DNA of 64,000 bases from contig CAZKEF010000024.1 in NCBI GenBank assembly GCA_964551735.1, forward strand, positions 20,833-84,832, in the 5' to 3' direction. Positions 52,868 through 60,533 of the stretch are shown piece by piece. The first letter of the stretch is position 1. Each line of letters opens with the position of its first letter. Below the pieces are notes generated by a model that was not told where the DNA came from, ran no database searches, and worked only from the letters and a program-made list of their open reading frames with translations. This DNA is from DAOUAT01 sp964551735 (lineage in GTDB: Bacteria > Chloroflexota > Anaerolineae > CG2-30-64-16). Position numbers and translations under genes: made by a program.

Positions 52868-54358
52868 ATGGAACGGCGGTCCTTTGGCGGATTGCTGCGT
52901 CTTGCTCCGGTCGCGGCGTTTTTTGTCTTCCTGGCGCTGGCTGCAGCCCTGGCCGGGTGTACGGCATTTCAGAAGCCGCCTGACCCCTACGCCGAGCTGC
53001 GGCAGAGCTGGCATCCCGATTTCAAGATGTCCGATGCCGAGTTGGACGCGCTGCCGGCCTACAGCATCACCGTGCGCATTGACCCGGCCGAAAAGAGCTA
53101 CACCGGCACCCTGCAATTGCGCCTTCCCATCTCGACCACAACCCCGCTGCGTGAGCTTTTCTTCCGCACCTATCCCAACCTGTATGCCTTCGGCGGCAGC
53201 CTGAAGCTGACCGGGGCGCGGGTGGATGACGCAACCGTGCCTTTCGCACCGACCGCCGACGGCGTGGCCGTGCGTCTGGCATTGTCCAAGCCGCCAGAGC
53301 CCGGGGCGTGGGCGCAGGTCTGGCTGGCGTTTGCCGGCGAGGTCACGCGCGAGAGCAAGCCGGGCGAGTACACTATCTTCGGCCTGAACGAGGACGTGTT
53401 CAGCCTCACCAATTTTTACCCGATCCTGGCGGCTCAGCGCGCGGACGGCCCGGCCCTGGACGTGCCCCACCCGCGCGGGGACGTCGGCTTTCATGATGCG
53501 GCGCTGTATCGGGTGCAGGTGACCGTGCCGCAGGGCCAAACCCTTATTGCCACAGGCTCGGAGATCACCCGCACCGTGAATGCTGACGATCTGCTCACGG
53601 CCCGCTATGTGCTGGGCCCGGCGCGCGAGTTCACCCTGTTGCTGGGTCGCTATGACGTGCTGGAGGTCGAGACGTTGGGCACGCGCGTCCGCTCCTACTT
53701 CTATCCCGGCCTTGCTGACGCGGGCAAGTCCGCGCTGTACGACGCGGTCGCCGCGCTGCAAGTCTACAGCGACGTCTTCGGCCCCTATCCTTACCGCGAC
53801 ATGGCTGTGGTGCAAGCGCCCCTGACCTATCACGGCATGGAGTTCCCCGGCATCAGCCTGATCGGCAGCCAGGTTTACGACCGTTACACGGAGGACCTGC
53901 AAAACCTGGTGGTGCATGAGGTGGCGCACCAATGGTGGTACAACCAGGTGGGCAACGACCAGACACGCAACCCCTGGCTGGACGAAGGGCTGGCCGAGTT
54001 CAGCATGTACGTCTATACCCTTGGCCGCTACGGCGCGCCCATGGCCGAGCGCTTACGCGAGCTACGGTGGGCGATCCCGGTAGCTGATGTCGCGCGCCGC
54101 GGGGGCGATCGGCCCATCGGCCTGCCGGTGGTGGATTACACCGAGAACTATGAGACGCTGATCTACGGCAAGGGTGCGCTCTTTTTCGCCGCGCTGCGGG
54201 ACGAGCTGGGGCCGGCCCGGTTCGAGACGTTGCTGCGGACCTACCTCGAACGCTACCGCTGGCAGATCGCAACTCCGGCGGAGTTCCAAGCGTTGGCAGA
54301 GGAGGTGGCGGGGAAGGATTTGGATGGGCTGTTCAATGAGTGGGTGTATGCGAAGTGA
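52868..54358 (+). CDS. M1-family zinc metallopeptidase, lipoprotein
   Basis: Predicted surface-anchored aminopeptidase, 496 residues. The N-terminal signal has lipobox ALAGC (Cys about residue 30). An N-terminal beta-domain covers about 60-270. The gluzincin motif HEVAHQWWYNQ lies at about 347-357, and the third zinc ligand Glu is in NPWLDEGLAEFSMY 18 residues after the second His. Instead of the aminopeptidase GAMEN motif it has HGMEFPG, as in several bacterial M1-like proteins, so true aminopeptidase specificity is uncertain. ATG 52868 is chosen because GGGAGG lies just upstream and it gives the signal peptide directly. It lacks the large C-terminal helical domain of classical M1 enzymes. 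Confidence 0.9.
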   Translation: MERRSFGGLLRLAPVAAFFVFLALAAALAGCTAFQKPPDPYAELRQSWHPDFKMSDAELDALPAYSITVRIDPAEKSYTGTLQLRLPISTTTPLRELFFRTYPNLYAFGGSLKLTGARVDDATVPFAPTADGVAVRLALSKPPEPGAWAQVWLAFAGEVTRESKPGEYTIFGLNEDVFSLTNFYPILAAQRADGPALDVPHPRGDVGFHDAALYRVQVTVPQGQTLIATGSEITRTVNADDLLTARYVLGPAREFTLLLGRYDVLEVETLGTRVRSYFYPGLADAGKSALYDAVAALQVYSDVFGPYPYRDMAVVQAPLTYHGMEFPGISLIGSQVYDRYTEDLQNLVVHEVAHQWWYNQVGNDQTRNPWLDEGLAEFSMYVYTLGRYGAPMAERLRELRWAIPVADVARRGGDRPIGLPVVDYTENYETLIYGKGALFFAALRDELGPARFETLLRTYLERYRWQIATPAEFQALAEEVAGKDLDGLFNEWVYAK

Positions 54359-54370
54359 GGGCCGGCCAGG

Positions 54371-54982
54371 ATGGAGCCAGAAGCACTGATCCCCAAGCAC
54401 GGCGGTTACCGGAAACTCAAGAGTTTTCAGTTGGCGCAGTTGATCTACGACGTCACGGTGCGCTTCTGCGATCGGTACATTGATCCCCGCAGCCGCACCC
54501 ATGACCAGATGGTGCAGGCCGCGCGCAGCGGCGTCCAGAACATCGCGGAGGGCAGCCAGGCCAGCGGCACATCGAAGAAGATGGAGCTGAAGCTGACGAA
54601 TGTGGCCAGGGCGAGTTTGGAGGAGCTGAAGCTGGATTATGAGGATTTTTTGAGGCAGAGGGGGCTAAAGCTGTGGGAACGAAGCGACCCACGGCGGCAG
54701 GAACTTGTGCAGCGGCGCTGTACCACAGCCGACGAGGTGGCAGCTTGGATTAAGGAGATTCATGGACGGTATGGACAGAATGGACAGGCGAAGTTGTCCA
54801 TATCTTCCATACCGTCCAGCTACCCTGAGCTTGCCGCCAATGCCGCTCTTGTCCTGATTGGAGTAACGACGTCTCTTTTAGACCGCCAACTCGCCTCCCA
54901 AGCCGCCGCCTTCGAGCGGGAAGGCGGCTTCACCGAGCGGCTGTACCGCGTGCGAAGCGCAGCTAAGAGAGGTAAACCGTAA
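54371..54982 (+). CDS. Four-helix-bundle (S23/IVP-like) protein with a palindromic insert
   Basis: The 203-residue protein has KLKSFQLAQLIYDVTVRFCDRYI (residues 15-37, first helix), QMVQAARSGVQNIAEGS (about 47-63) and ELKLTNVARASLEELKLDYEDFL. These are the conserved helices of the four-helix-bundle family known from rRNA intervening sequences and from retroelement accessory proteins; the function is unclear. Near residue 132 the frame passes through a palindromic repeat (54764-54817) coding for GRYGQNGQAKLSISSIPSS. After it a final helical part (LDRQLASQAAAFEREGGFTERL) follows. AGG upstream of the ATG serves as ribosome site. It follows the M1 gene by 12 bases. Confidence 0.8.
   Translation: MEPEALIPKHGGYRKLKSFQLAQLIYDVTVRFCDRYIDPRSRTHDQMVQAARSGVQNIAEGSQASGTSKKMELKLTNVARASLEELKLDYEDFLRQRGLKLWERSDPRRQELVQRRCTTADEVAAWIKEIHGRYGQNGQAKLSISSIPSSYPELAANAALVLIGVTTSLLDRQLASQAAAFEREGGFTERLYRVRSAAKRGKP
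54764..54817. repeat. In-frame palindrome inside the four-helix-bundle gene
   Basis: A 12-bp perfect inverted repeat (54764-54775 and 54806-54817) with inner TGGACA/TGTCCA repeats. It carries no stop in the reading frame used. Confidence 0.65.
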
Positions 54983-55004
54983 GAAAGCACGCCTGAGCGG
55001 GCGT

Positions 55005-56336
55005 TTGAAGCCCAATACCATTCATGAGACAAGGAAGTCCCAGCTGAAGTCCCCATCCAGTGTTCGCCGGCTGCTGCCGGTCGTCCTTGTGGCTCTCTTC
55101 GTCCTTACCATTTTGCCGGCCGCAGGCTCATCGCCTGCCGGCCCGGCTACGGATCGTGCCGAGCTTGCTCCGAAAGGAGACGAACCTGGCGCCCTGATAA
55201 TCAACGAGGTGATGTTCGCGCCGGCCCCGGGCGGTTATGAGTGGGTCGAGCTGAAGAATGACGGGGCTGCGCCCGCCAATCCCTTCGGCTACCGCATCAC
55301 TGACGAAGATGGGAACGAGTACCGTCTGCCTGGTGCGCTGCCGGACGTGCCGCCTGGCGCGTTTGTCGTGGTGCTTTTCGATGGGCTCGGCGCGGCCGGC
55401 AACGACCTCGATTTTGCCGACAATGTGGCCACGCTGCACACGGGTTCGGGAGTGGTTGACGTCTTCGAAGACGACACCGACCAGGTCGCGCTGTACAACA
55501 CGCGCCGGTTGGTTTACCTGCCTCTGGTCCTTTCTGGGAGCACGGGAGCGGCACAGGCGGTTGCCTGGAACTTGTCCTCGTCTGTACCTGCGGCTGCGAT
55601 AGCCGCCTCAGATATTGTCTCCTTTGTCGCCTGGGGCGCTGATCCAGGAACAGACGCCGCCAACGCTGTCGCCGCAGGCATTTGGCCCGCAGGAACTTAT
55701 CGGGGCTTGGGCACGGGCCTGGGAGAGGTTTTTGGATCGGCCGTCCCCAACGACTCTATCGGACTGGTCCCCGGAGGTCAGGGGTACAGCGTAGATGATT
55801 GGACATACTACGAGGCGAGCCGGGCGACCAAAGGGACTGAGAATCCCTTGCCGGTTGCTTCCTGGCACTATCCCGTGGCAGGGGCAACATTGGACAGTGT
55901 CACGTTTGCGCTAAGCTGGAACCCCCTGGAAACGGCGACGGGTTATCGTTTCCAGATGGACAATGACGCCGACTTCAGTTCCCCAGCGGTCGATTTGGTG
56001 CTGCTAAGGGCGTCTTACTTGCCGGATGGTCCGGTAGCGGCCGGCGTCTATTACTGGCGAGTTAAGGGGATATTCGCGGCTGGCGAGAGCGATTGGTCCG
56101 CGGGCCTGGAAGTACGCAGTATGGACCTGCCCTATACCTCCTTCAATGGGGTTCTTGATGTATTGCCCACAACGCTTGGTGTCCCCTGGCAATTGCAGCA
56201 CAAGGACACGAAAATGGTCTGCCTGGACGGTGATCCTGAAACAGGGGCAGGTGCGTGGGATAGCCCGCACGTGAGCACAGGTGTCCATGGGGCCTATTAC
56301 TGCGTTCAGGCATCCGTGGCGATGCTCGCTTCCTAA
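55005..56336 (+). CDS. Secreted lamin-tail/C39-like protein, 5' part of a frameshifted gene
   Basis: A 443-residue frame starting at TTG 55005. It has a signal peptide (about 20-45), then a lamin-tail domain (LIINEVMFAPAPGGYEWVEL, about 63-82). An internal RRLVYLPLVLSG (about 166-177) resembles the C-terminal tail of other secreted proteins here. A fibronectin-like domain (ATGYRFQMDNDADFSSP, about 312-328) follows. The frame ends in ASVAMLAS after HGAYYCVQ, which looks like the catalytic-Cys start of a C39-type cysteine peptidase. The rest of that domain continues in another frame from about 56327 (PNYGGKLSQDRISYEIF). The gene is therefore broken by a single frameshift or carries a sequencing error. 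The start codon and ribosome site are uncertain. Confidence 0.75.
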   Translation: MKPNTIHETRKSQLKSPSSVRRLLPVVLVALFVLTILPAAGSSPAGPATDRAELAPKGDEPGALIINEVMFAPAPGGYEWVELKNDGAAPANPFGYRITDEDGNEYRLPGALPDVPPGAFVVVLFDGLGAAGNDLDFADNVATLHTGSGVVDVFEDDTDQVALYNTRRLVYLPLVLSGSTGAAQAVAWNLSSSVPAAAIAASDIVSFVAWGADPGTDAANAVAAGIWPAGTYRGLGTGLGEVFGSAVPNDSIGLVPGGQGYSVDDWTYYEASRATKGTENPLPVASWHYPVAGATLDSVTFALSWNPLETATGYRFQMDNDADFSSPAVDLVLLRASYLPDGPVAAGVYYWRVKGIFAAGESDWSAGLEVRSMDLPYTSFNGVLDVLPTTLGVPWQLQHKDTKMVCLDGDPETGAGAWDSPHVSTGVHGAYYCVQASVAMLAS

Positions 56337-57810
56337 CTACGGCGGAAAGCTCAGTCAGGATCGCATCAGTTATGAAATCTTCAAAAAACTTGATCCGGAC
56401 CCCGCGGGAGACCTGGGGCACGGCATGGCAGTATATCAGTTAGAGGCGGTTAACGCGTTGTCATGGGCCCTGGGCGTGACGGTCCCCCTGGTAGAAGGCA
56501 AGCCAAGCTTTGCTGAAATCAAAGAGTTGATTATCGCCAAGGCGCCACTTCGTGCCGTCATCCCGGGTCACTCGCGTGTGATAGATGGCTACTGGGAGTT
56601 CAGCGTCGGCCCAATCCAGTGGCAATTCCTGCACGTACTTGACCCCTGGGACAAGGCAAAGTGGGTGAACTATGACGATGATAACATCCGGTACGTGCAG
56701 GTCGGGCCACCCGGGGTCGCGGGCGCTCCCAATGTCCAATCTGACCCGGATGTGGATGGGAACAGCGTGGCCGACACAATGCAGGATTCCGATGGCGATG
56801 GCTTAGTCGATTTCGACGAGCGTGGTCGCTTTCGCACTGATCCGCAAAACCCCGACCACGACGGCGACGGCGTGCCGGACAAGGCGGACATGCGCGAGTA
56901 TGTGTTTGACAATGCCGGCCAGTATCGCCCCCGGCGCGCAGACTGGGACGGCGATGGTCTGCGAAAAGAGCTTGATCCCGACAACGACAACGGCGGCTGC
57001 AAGGACGGCGCGGAAGACGCCAACCACAACGGCAAGCAGGACGCGGGCGAGACAAGCAACTTCGCTGCCGCGGATGATGGCGACTGTGGCGATATGGTCC
57101 CCGTCCCCGCCGGCACGTTCCTCATGGGCTGCGACCCGGCGCACAACGGCGGCTACTCGTGCTGGTCCGACGAGCTGCCGCTGCACACCGTCTACCTGGA
57201 CGCGTACCGGATTGACCGCACCGAGGTGACCAACGCGCAGTACGCGGGGTGCGTGGCGGCCGGCGGCTGCACCGCGCCGGCGTACAACGATTCCTGGACC
57301 CGTTCGTCCTATTACGGCAACCCAACCTACGCCAACTACCCGGTGATCTGGGTGAGTTGGTATCAGGCCGATGCGTACTGTCGGTGGGCGGGCAAGCGGC
57401 TGCCGACCGAGGCGGAGTGGGAGAAGGCGGCGCGCGGGGCCGGCGATACCCGGGCCTACCCCTGGGGCGACGCGGCGCCAACCTGCGCGCTGGTCAACGG
57501 TTATGTGAACGGTTACTGTGTGGGCGACACCAGCGCGGCCGGCAGCTACCCGGCCGGCGCCAGCCCGTACGGCGCGCTGGACATGGCCGGCAATGTGTTG
57601 GAATGGGTCAATGATTGGTATGATAGCAGCTATTATAGCAGCTCACCCGGCAGCAACCCGCCGGGGCCGGAAATGGGGACTGATTTTGTGATGCGGGGGG
57701 GCGGTTGGGCCTTCAGCGGCGGCGACCTCTTCCGGGCGGCGAAACGCTACAAAAGCGGCCTTCCGAACGAGAACATCGGTTTTCGGTGTGCGGCGGCCCC
57801 AGGCAGGTGA
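56281..57810 (+). CDS. 3' part of the frameshifted secreted gene: C39-like rest, calcium-binding repeats, FGE-sulfatase domain
   Basis: The frame is open from 56281, but its meaningful part starts about 56327, where it continues the C39-like domain of the previous frame (NYGGKLSQDRISYEIFKKLD; VIPGHSRVIDG with the expected catalytic His; HVLDPWDK). Then come acidic DxDxDG-type repeats (about 155-245; DSDGDGLVDFDE, DHDGDGVPDKAD, DWDGDGLRKELD). The last domain is of the formylglycine-generating-enzyme/SUMF1 type (MVPVPAGTFLMGCDP, DRTEVTNAQYAGCV, LPTEAEWEKAARGAG, GNVLEWVNDWYD, GFRCAAA). There is no ribosome site at 56281, so separate translation is unlikely. The reconstructed protein would have about 930 residues. 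Confidence 0.75.
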   Translation: MSMGPITAFRHPWRCSLPNYGGKLSQDRISYEIFKKLDPDPAGDLGHGMAVYQLEAVNALSWALGVTVPLVEGKPSFAEIKELIIAKAPLRAVIPGHSRVIDGYWEFSVGPIQWQFLHVLDPWDKAKWVNYDDDNIRYVQVGPPGVAGAPNVQSDPDVDGNSVADTMQDSDGDGLVDFDERGRFRTDPQNPDHDGDGVPDKADMREYVFDNAGQYRPRRADWDGDGLRKELDPDNDNGGCKDGAEDANHNGKQDAGETSNFAAADDGDCGDMVPVPAGTFLMGCDPAHNGGYSCWSDELPLHTVYLDAYRIDRTEVTNAQYAGCVAAGGCTAPAYNDSWTRSSYYGNPTYANYPVIWVSWYQADAYCRWAGKRLPTEAEWEKAARGAGDTRAYPWGDAAPTCALVNGYVNGYCVGDTSAAGSYPAGASPYGALDMAGNVLEWVNDWYDSSYYSSSPGSNPPGPEMGTDFVMRGGGWAFSGGDLFRAAKRYKSGLPNENIGFRCAAAPGR

Positions 57811-57955
57811 GCAACGGATGCCGCGGATAAGCGGATGTAGCCCATGCGCCTGCCCTGTGTGGTAGATCGCGAGGTTCGACGCTCAGGGCAGGCGGTCTGT
57901 TTTCAGTTGCGTTCCTCGACATGTGCCACGGCTGTGCACACGGCGCATTGGACGC

Positions 57956-57984
57956 TTGCAGGTCGCGGGGTGAGGGGGTATACT
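57956..57984 (+). promoter_or_regulatory. Promoter upstream of the small gene at 58046
   Basis: TTGCAG (57956-57961), 17-base spacer, TATACT (57979-57984). A 7-bp hairpin, CGACAGT/ACTGTCG (58010-58016, 58021-58027), follows in the transcribed leader and could be an operator. The rest of the gap 57811-58045 shows nothing else. Confidence 0.6.
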
Positions 57985-58045
57985 ACAGTTAAATGAACGT
58001 AGCGACATGCGACAGTGACTACTGTCGTACTCGACATGGAGTTCG

Positions 58046-58234
58046 ATGATGGGTGACGTGGCTGTGCTGGTTGACTATGTGCGCCATCCCCGCGGCGGCA
58101 AAGAAGGCGCGCTCCTGGAAGTCTTCAATGCGGTGGGGGAGGCCATCGGTTTCGCAACCGTTCCCGTCTCAGCCATTGCGCCCCTACGCGCCGATCAAGT
58201 GCCGGCCGTGCGGTTGATCTTGCAGCCGGCGTAG
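58046..58234 (+). CDS. Small hypothetical protein, 62 residues
   Basis: The product starts MMGDVAVLVDYVRHPRGG and continues with EGALLEVFNAVGEAIGFATV, VPVSAIAPLRADQVPAVRLI. The alternating hydrophobic pattern suggests a small beta-barrel-like fold. I do not recognise a named family. A promoter (57956) and a GGAG five bases before the start support expression. It precedes the DUF433/DUF5615 pair by 88 bases in the same direction and might share its transcript. Confidence 0.6.
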   Translation: MMGDVAVLVDYVRHPRGGKEGALLEVFNAVGEAIGFATVPVSAIAPLRADQVPAVRLILQPA

Positions 58235-58322
58235 GATACTCTGACAAGGCTTGTCGCTGTCGGTGGAGACGGCTTCGAAGACAGCAAGTGCGTCTATGGC
58301 GGGTGTTATGTAGAGGGATCGA

Positions 58323-58592
58323 ATGAAGGAGACTGGTGAAATGACTGAAATGGATCTGATGAAGCGCATTACTGTGAATCCGAACATCTTCGGCGGCAAA
58401 GCCATTATCCGCGGACGGCGCCTGGCCGTGGAGCATGTTCTGGGCATGCTGGCCGCAGGCGATACGCCGGATACGCTGCTGACCGCCTATACCTGGCTGG
58501 AGCCAGACGACATTCGCGCCTGCTTGCTCTATGCGCGCAAAGTGGTCGGAGAAGAACGCATCGAGCCCTTGATCCTTGAGGCCGTAGCATGA
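58323..58592 (+). CDS. DUF433 antitoxin-like protein
   Basis: The 89-residue protein carries the family core RITVNPNIFGGKAIIRGRRL (about 15-34) and a helix-turn-helix-like MLAAGDTPDTLLTAYTWLEPDDIRACLLYA. DUF433 proteins pair with DUF5615 nuclease-like proteins and probably neutralise them and repress the operon. The stop overlaps the ATG of the next gene (ATGA). The start may be ATG 58323 or ATG 58341; an AAGGAG within the first codons could serve the second. The pair is intact, unlike the related one at 48902-49239. Confidence 0.9.
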   Translation: MKETGEMTEMDLMKRITVNPNIFGGKAIIRGRRLAVEHVLGMLAAGDTPDTLLTAYTWLEPDDIRACLLYARKVVGEERIEPLILEAVA

Positions 58593-58951
58593 GGGTCTTG
58601 CTGGACACCTGCGTCTGGGGCGGTGTGCGCGAGGCACTCTCCGACGCGGGCCATGATGTCGTCTGGGCCGGCGATTGGGCTGAAGATCCCGGCGATGATG
58701 AGATCTTGGCCCATGCATACCATGAAGGTCGGGTTCTGGTGACGCTTGACAAGGATTTCGGGACGCTGGCTTTCTTGTACGGCAGGCCGCATTCAGGCCT
58801 TGTGCGTCTGGTAAACCTCTCCACGCGGCAACAAGTGTCTGTGTGTCTGCGCGTCCTCGATGAGTATGGTTGGCAACTTGAGCGAGGCGCGATTATTACT
58901 GCGGAACATGACAGAGTGCGCATCCGTCTGTCTGCGGAGCCACGCGCATAA
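58589..58951 (+). CDS. DUF5615 PIN-like toxin candidate
   Basis: The 120-residue protein starts MRVLLDTCVWGGVREAL (Asp6 and the following residues as in the PIN-like fold). It continues with HDVVWAGDWAEDPGDDEILAHA, with several acidic residues, and LVTLDKDFGTLAFL with the conserved LDKDF near residue 50. The family is predicted to be a metal-dependent RNase related to Mut7-C/PIN domains. Four-base overlap with DUF433 indicates coupled translation. A strong terminator follows at 59030. Toxicity is a prediction from the family and arrangement. Confidence 0.88.
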   Translation: MRVLLDTCVWGGVREALSDAGHDVVWAGDWAEDPGDDEILAHAYHEGRVLVTLDKDFGTLAFLYGRPHSGLVRLVNLSTRQQVSVCLRVLDEYGWQLERGAIITAEHDRVRIRLSAEPRA

Positions 58952-59029
58952 ATGCCTCTTGTGGGCTGTATTCGATACGAAGAGCCAATGCCATCCTGGA
59001 ACTCAGTCTAAAGAGTGGCCTCAAATCAA

Positions 59030-59075
59030 CCAGGCCCCGGAACTGCTCACCGCAGCCCGGGGCCTGGCATTTTTG
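59030..59075 (+). terminator. Intrinsic terminator after the DUF433/DUF5615 pair
   Basis: An 11-bp perfect GC-rich stem (59030-59040 with 59057-59067) is followed by CATTTTTG. It lies between the plus-strand pair and the convergent radical SAM gene. Confidence 0.85.
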
Positions 59076-59088
59076 TCGGCGACGTCCG

Positions 59089-60516
59089 CTACCCCCCAGC
59101 CTTTCCCGCCACCGCCTGCTTTTCCGGAATGAAGAACCGTTTTGCGTTGCCTAGCGTGCTGGGCAGCTCGGTCCAGAAGCTCTTCTTGCTCACCTTCTCC
59201 CACACCCGCTTGGGGCGGTAGAGGTAGAAACGGCGGTACGCCTCTTTCCACTTCTTCACCACCATGTCCGGATCGTAGTCGGGCATGGTGAAGCGGGCTT
59301 TGTCCGAGTGGATGGCATAATCCTCCCACTCGTTGGCGAAGACGTTGCCGTATTTACGGATCACATCGTACATCTCGGTGCCCGGATAGGGCGTGGCCAG
59401 CATGAAGTTCGCCAGGTCGGGATCCAGCTCCAGTGCGAACTGGATGGTCTTCTCCATGGTTTCGGCGGTCTCGTGGGGCATACCGAAGATGAAGAAGCCC
59501 ATCGTTTGCAGACCGGCCGCGCGCGCCCACTTGAACGCGTTGCGCACCTGGTCCAGCGACTGGCTCTTCTTGATCACGTTGCGCAGGATCAGGGGGTCAC
59601 CGCTCTCCACGCCGAAGCCGACGCGCTTGCAGCCGGCCTGCTTCATCAGTTGGAAGAGCTCGGCGTCCGCGTGGTTCACCTTCATGCCGTGCACAGTGAC
59701 CCACGGCACCGTGTTCAGCCCCTCGGCAACCAGCCGGCGGCACAGCTCCTTGGCCCGCGGCAGCTTCAGGTTCCAGATGTCGTCCGTCATGCCGATCTCG
59801 GTGGCCTTCAGGTCGTGCACCAGCCAGCGCCACTCACCGATCACATTCTCCACCGAGCGGCCGCGCCAGGTGTCGCCGGTGATGGGCTTGGAGCAGTAGG
59901 TGCACTTGTACGGGCAGCCGCGGCTGGTCATGATGGTGTAGGCGCGGGCATTCTTGTCGAGCCCGTCGGTCAGCGGCTGGAGGTTGGTGTAGCGCTGGAT
60001 CTTGTACAGGTCGTGTGCCGGGTAGGGGATGCTGTCCAGGTCCATGATCAGGCCAGCCGGCGCGTTGACCACCATCTCGCCGGCGCGCCGCCAGTAGAGG
60101 CCGTGGACCGCCTCCAGCGCGCCGCGGCCTTCCAGCGCGTCCACCAGCTCGATGATGCTCTCCTCCGCCTCGCCCTTGATGACATAATCTACTTCGGGGT
60201 GCTCCGGGCCGATGGATTCCTCCGGCATCAGGGTCAGGTGCGGGCCGCCCAGCACGGTGATCAGGCCCAGGCGCTTCGCCTCTTTGGCCATCGTCCAGGC
60301 ATCCACGATCAGCGGGGTGACGGCGGTGATGCCGATCATCTCGTAGCCCCCGCGCTTGACTACGGTTGCCAGCGGCTCGTCTTCGACGGCCGCGTCGTAT
60401 AGCCCCACCTGGTGGCCGTTTTCGCGCAACACCGCGGCCAGGTAGCCCAGCCCCAGGGGGATGTGCTTGCGTGATGTCCAGACTTCCGATTCGGGACTGG
60501 CGAGTAGGACTCGCAT
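59089..60516 (-). CDS. B12-binding-domain radical SAM protein 1
   Basis: The 475-residue protein has an N-terminal cobalamin-binding-type Rossmann domain (MRVLLASPESEVW; LPLGLGYLAAVL-like PLGLGYLAAVLRENGHQV; ITVLGGPHLTLMPEE), without a clear DxHxxG motif. A radical SAM barrel follows with CPYKCTYC near residue 198 binding the [4Fe-4S] cluster, and GFFIFGMPHET near 335. Such enzymes perform methylations or ring rearrangements on unactivated carbon, often in lipid or cofactor synthesis. ATG 60516 was chosen to match the family N-terminus; AGGAAG lies upstream. It is the last of four similar genes in a row. The substrate is unknown. Confidence 0.88.
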   Translation of the reverse strand: MRVLLASPESEVWTSRKHIPLGLGYLAAVLRENGHQVGLYDAAVEDEPLATVVKRGGYEMIGITAVTPLIVDAWTMAKEAKRLGLITVLGGPHLTLMPEESIGPEHPEVDYVIKGEAEESIIELVDALEGRGALEAVHGLYWRRAGEMVVNAPAGLIMDLDSIPYPAHDLYKIQRYTNLQPLTDGLDKNARAYTIMTSRGCPYKCTYCSKPITGDTWRGRSVENVIGEWRWLVHDLKATEIGMTDDIWNLKLPRAKELCRRLVAEGLNTVPWVTVHGMKVNHADAELFQLMKQAGCKRVGFGVESGDPLILRNVIKKSQSLDQVRNAFKWARAAGLQTMGFFIFGMPHETAETMEKTIQFALELDPDLANFMLATPYPGTEMYDVIRKYGNVFANEWEDYAIHSDKARFTMPDYDPDMVVKKWKEAYRRFYLYRPKRVWEKVSKKSFWTELPSTLGNAKRFFIPEKQAVAGKAGG

Positions 60517-60533
60517 AAAACTAGAACTTCCTT

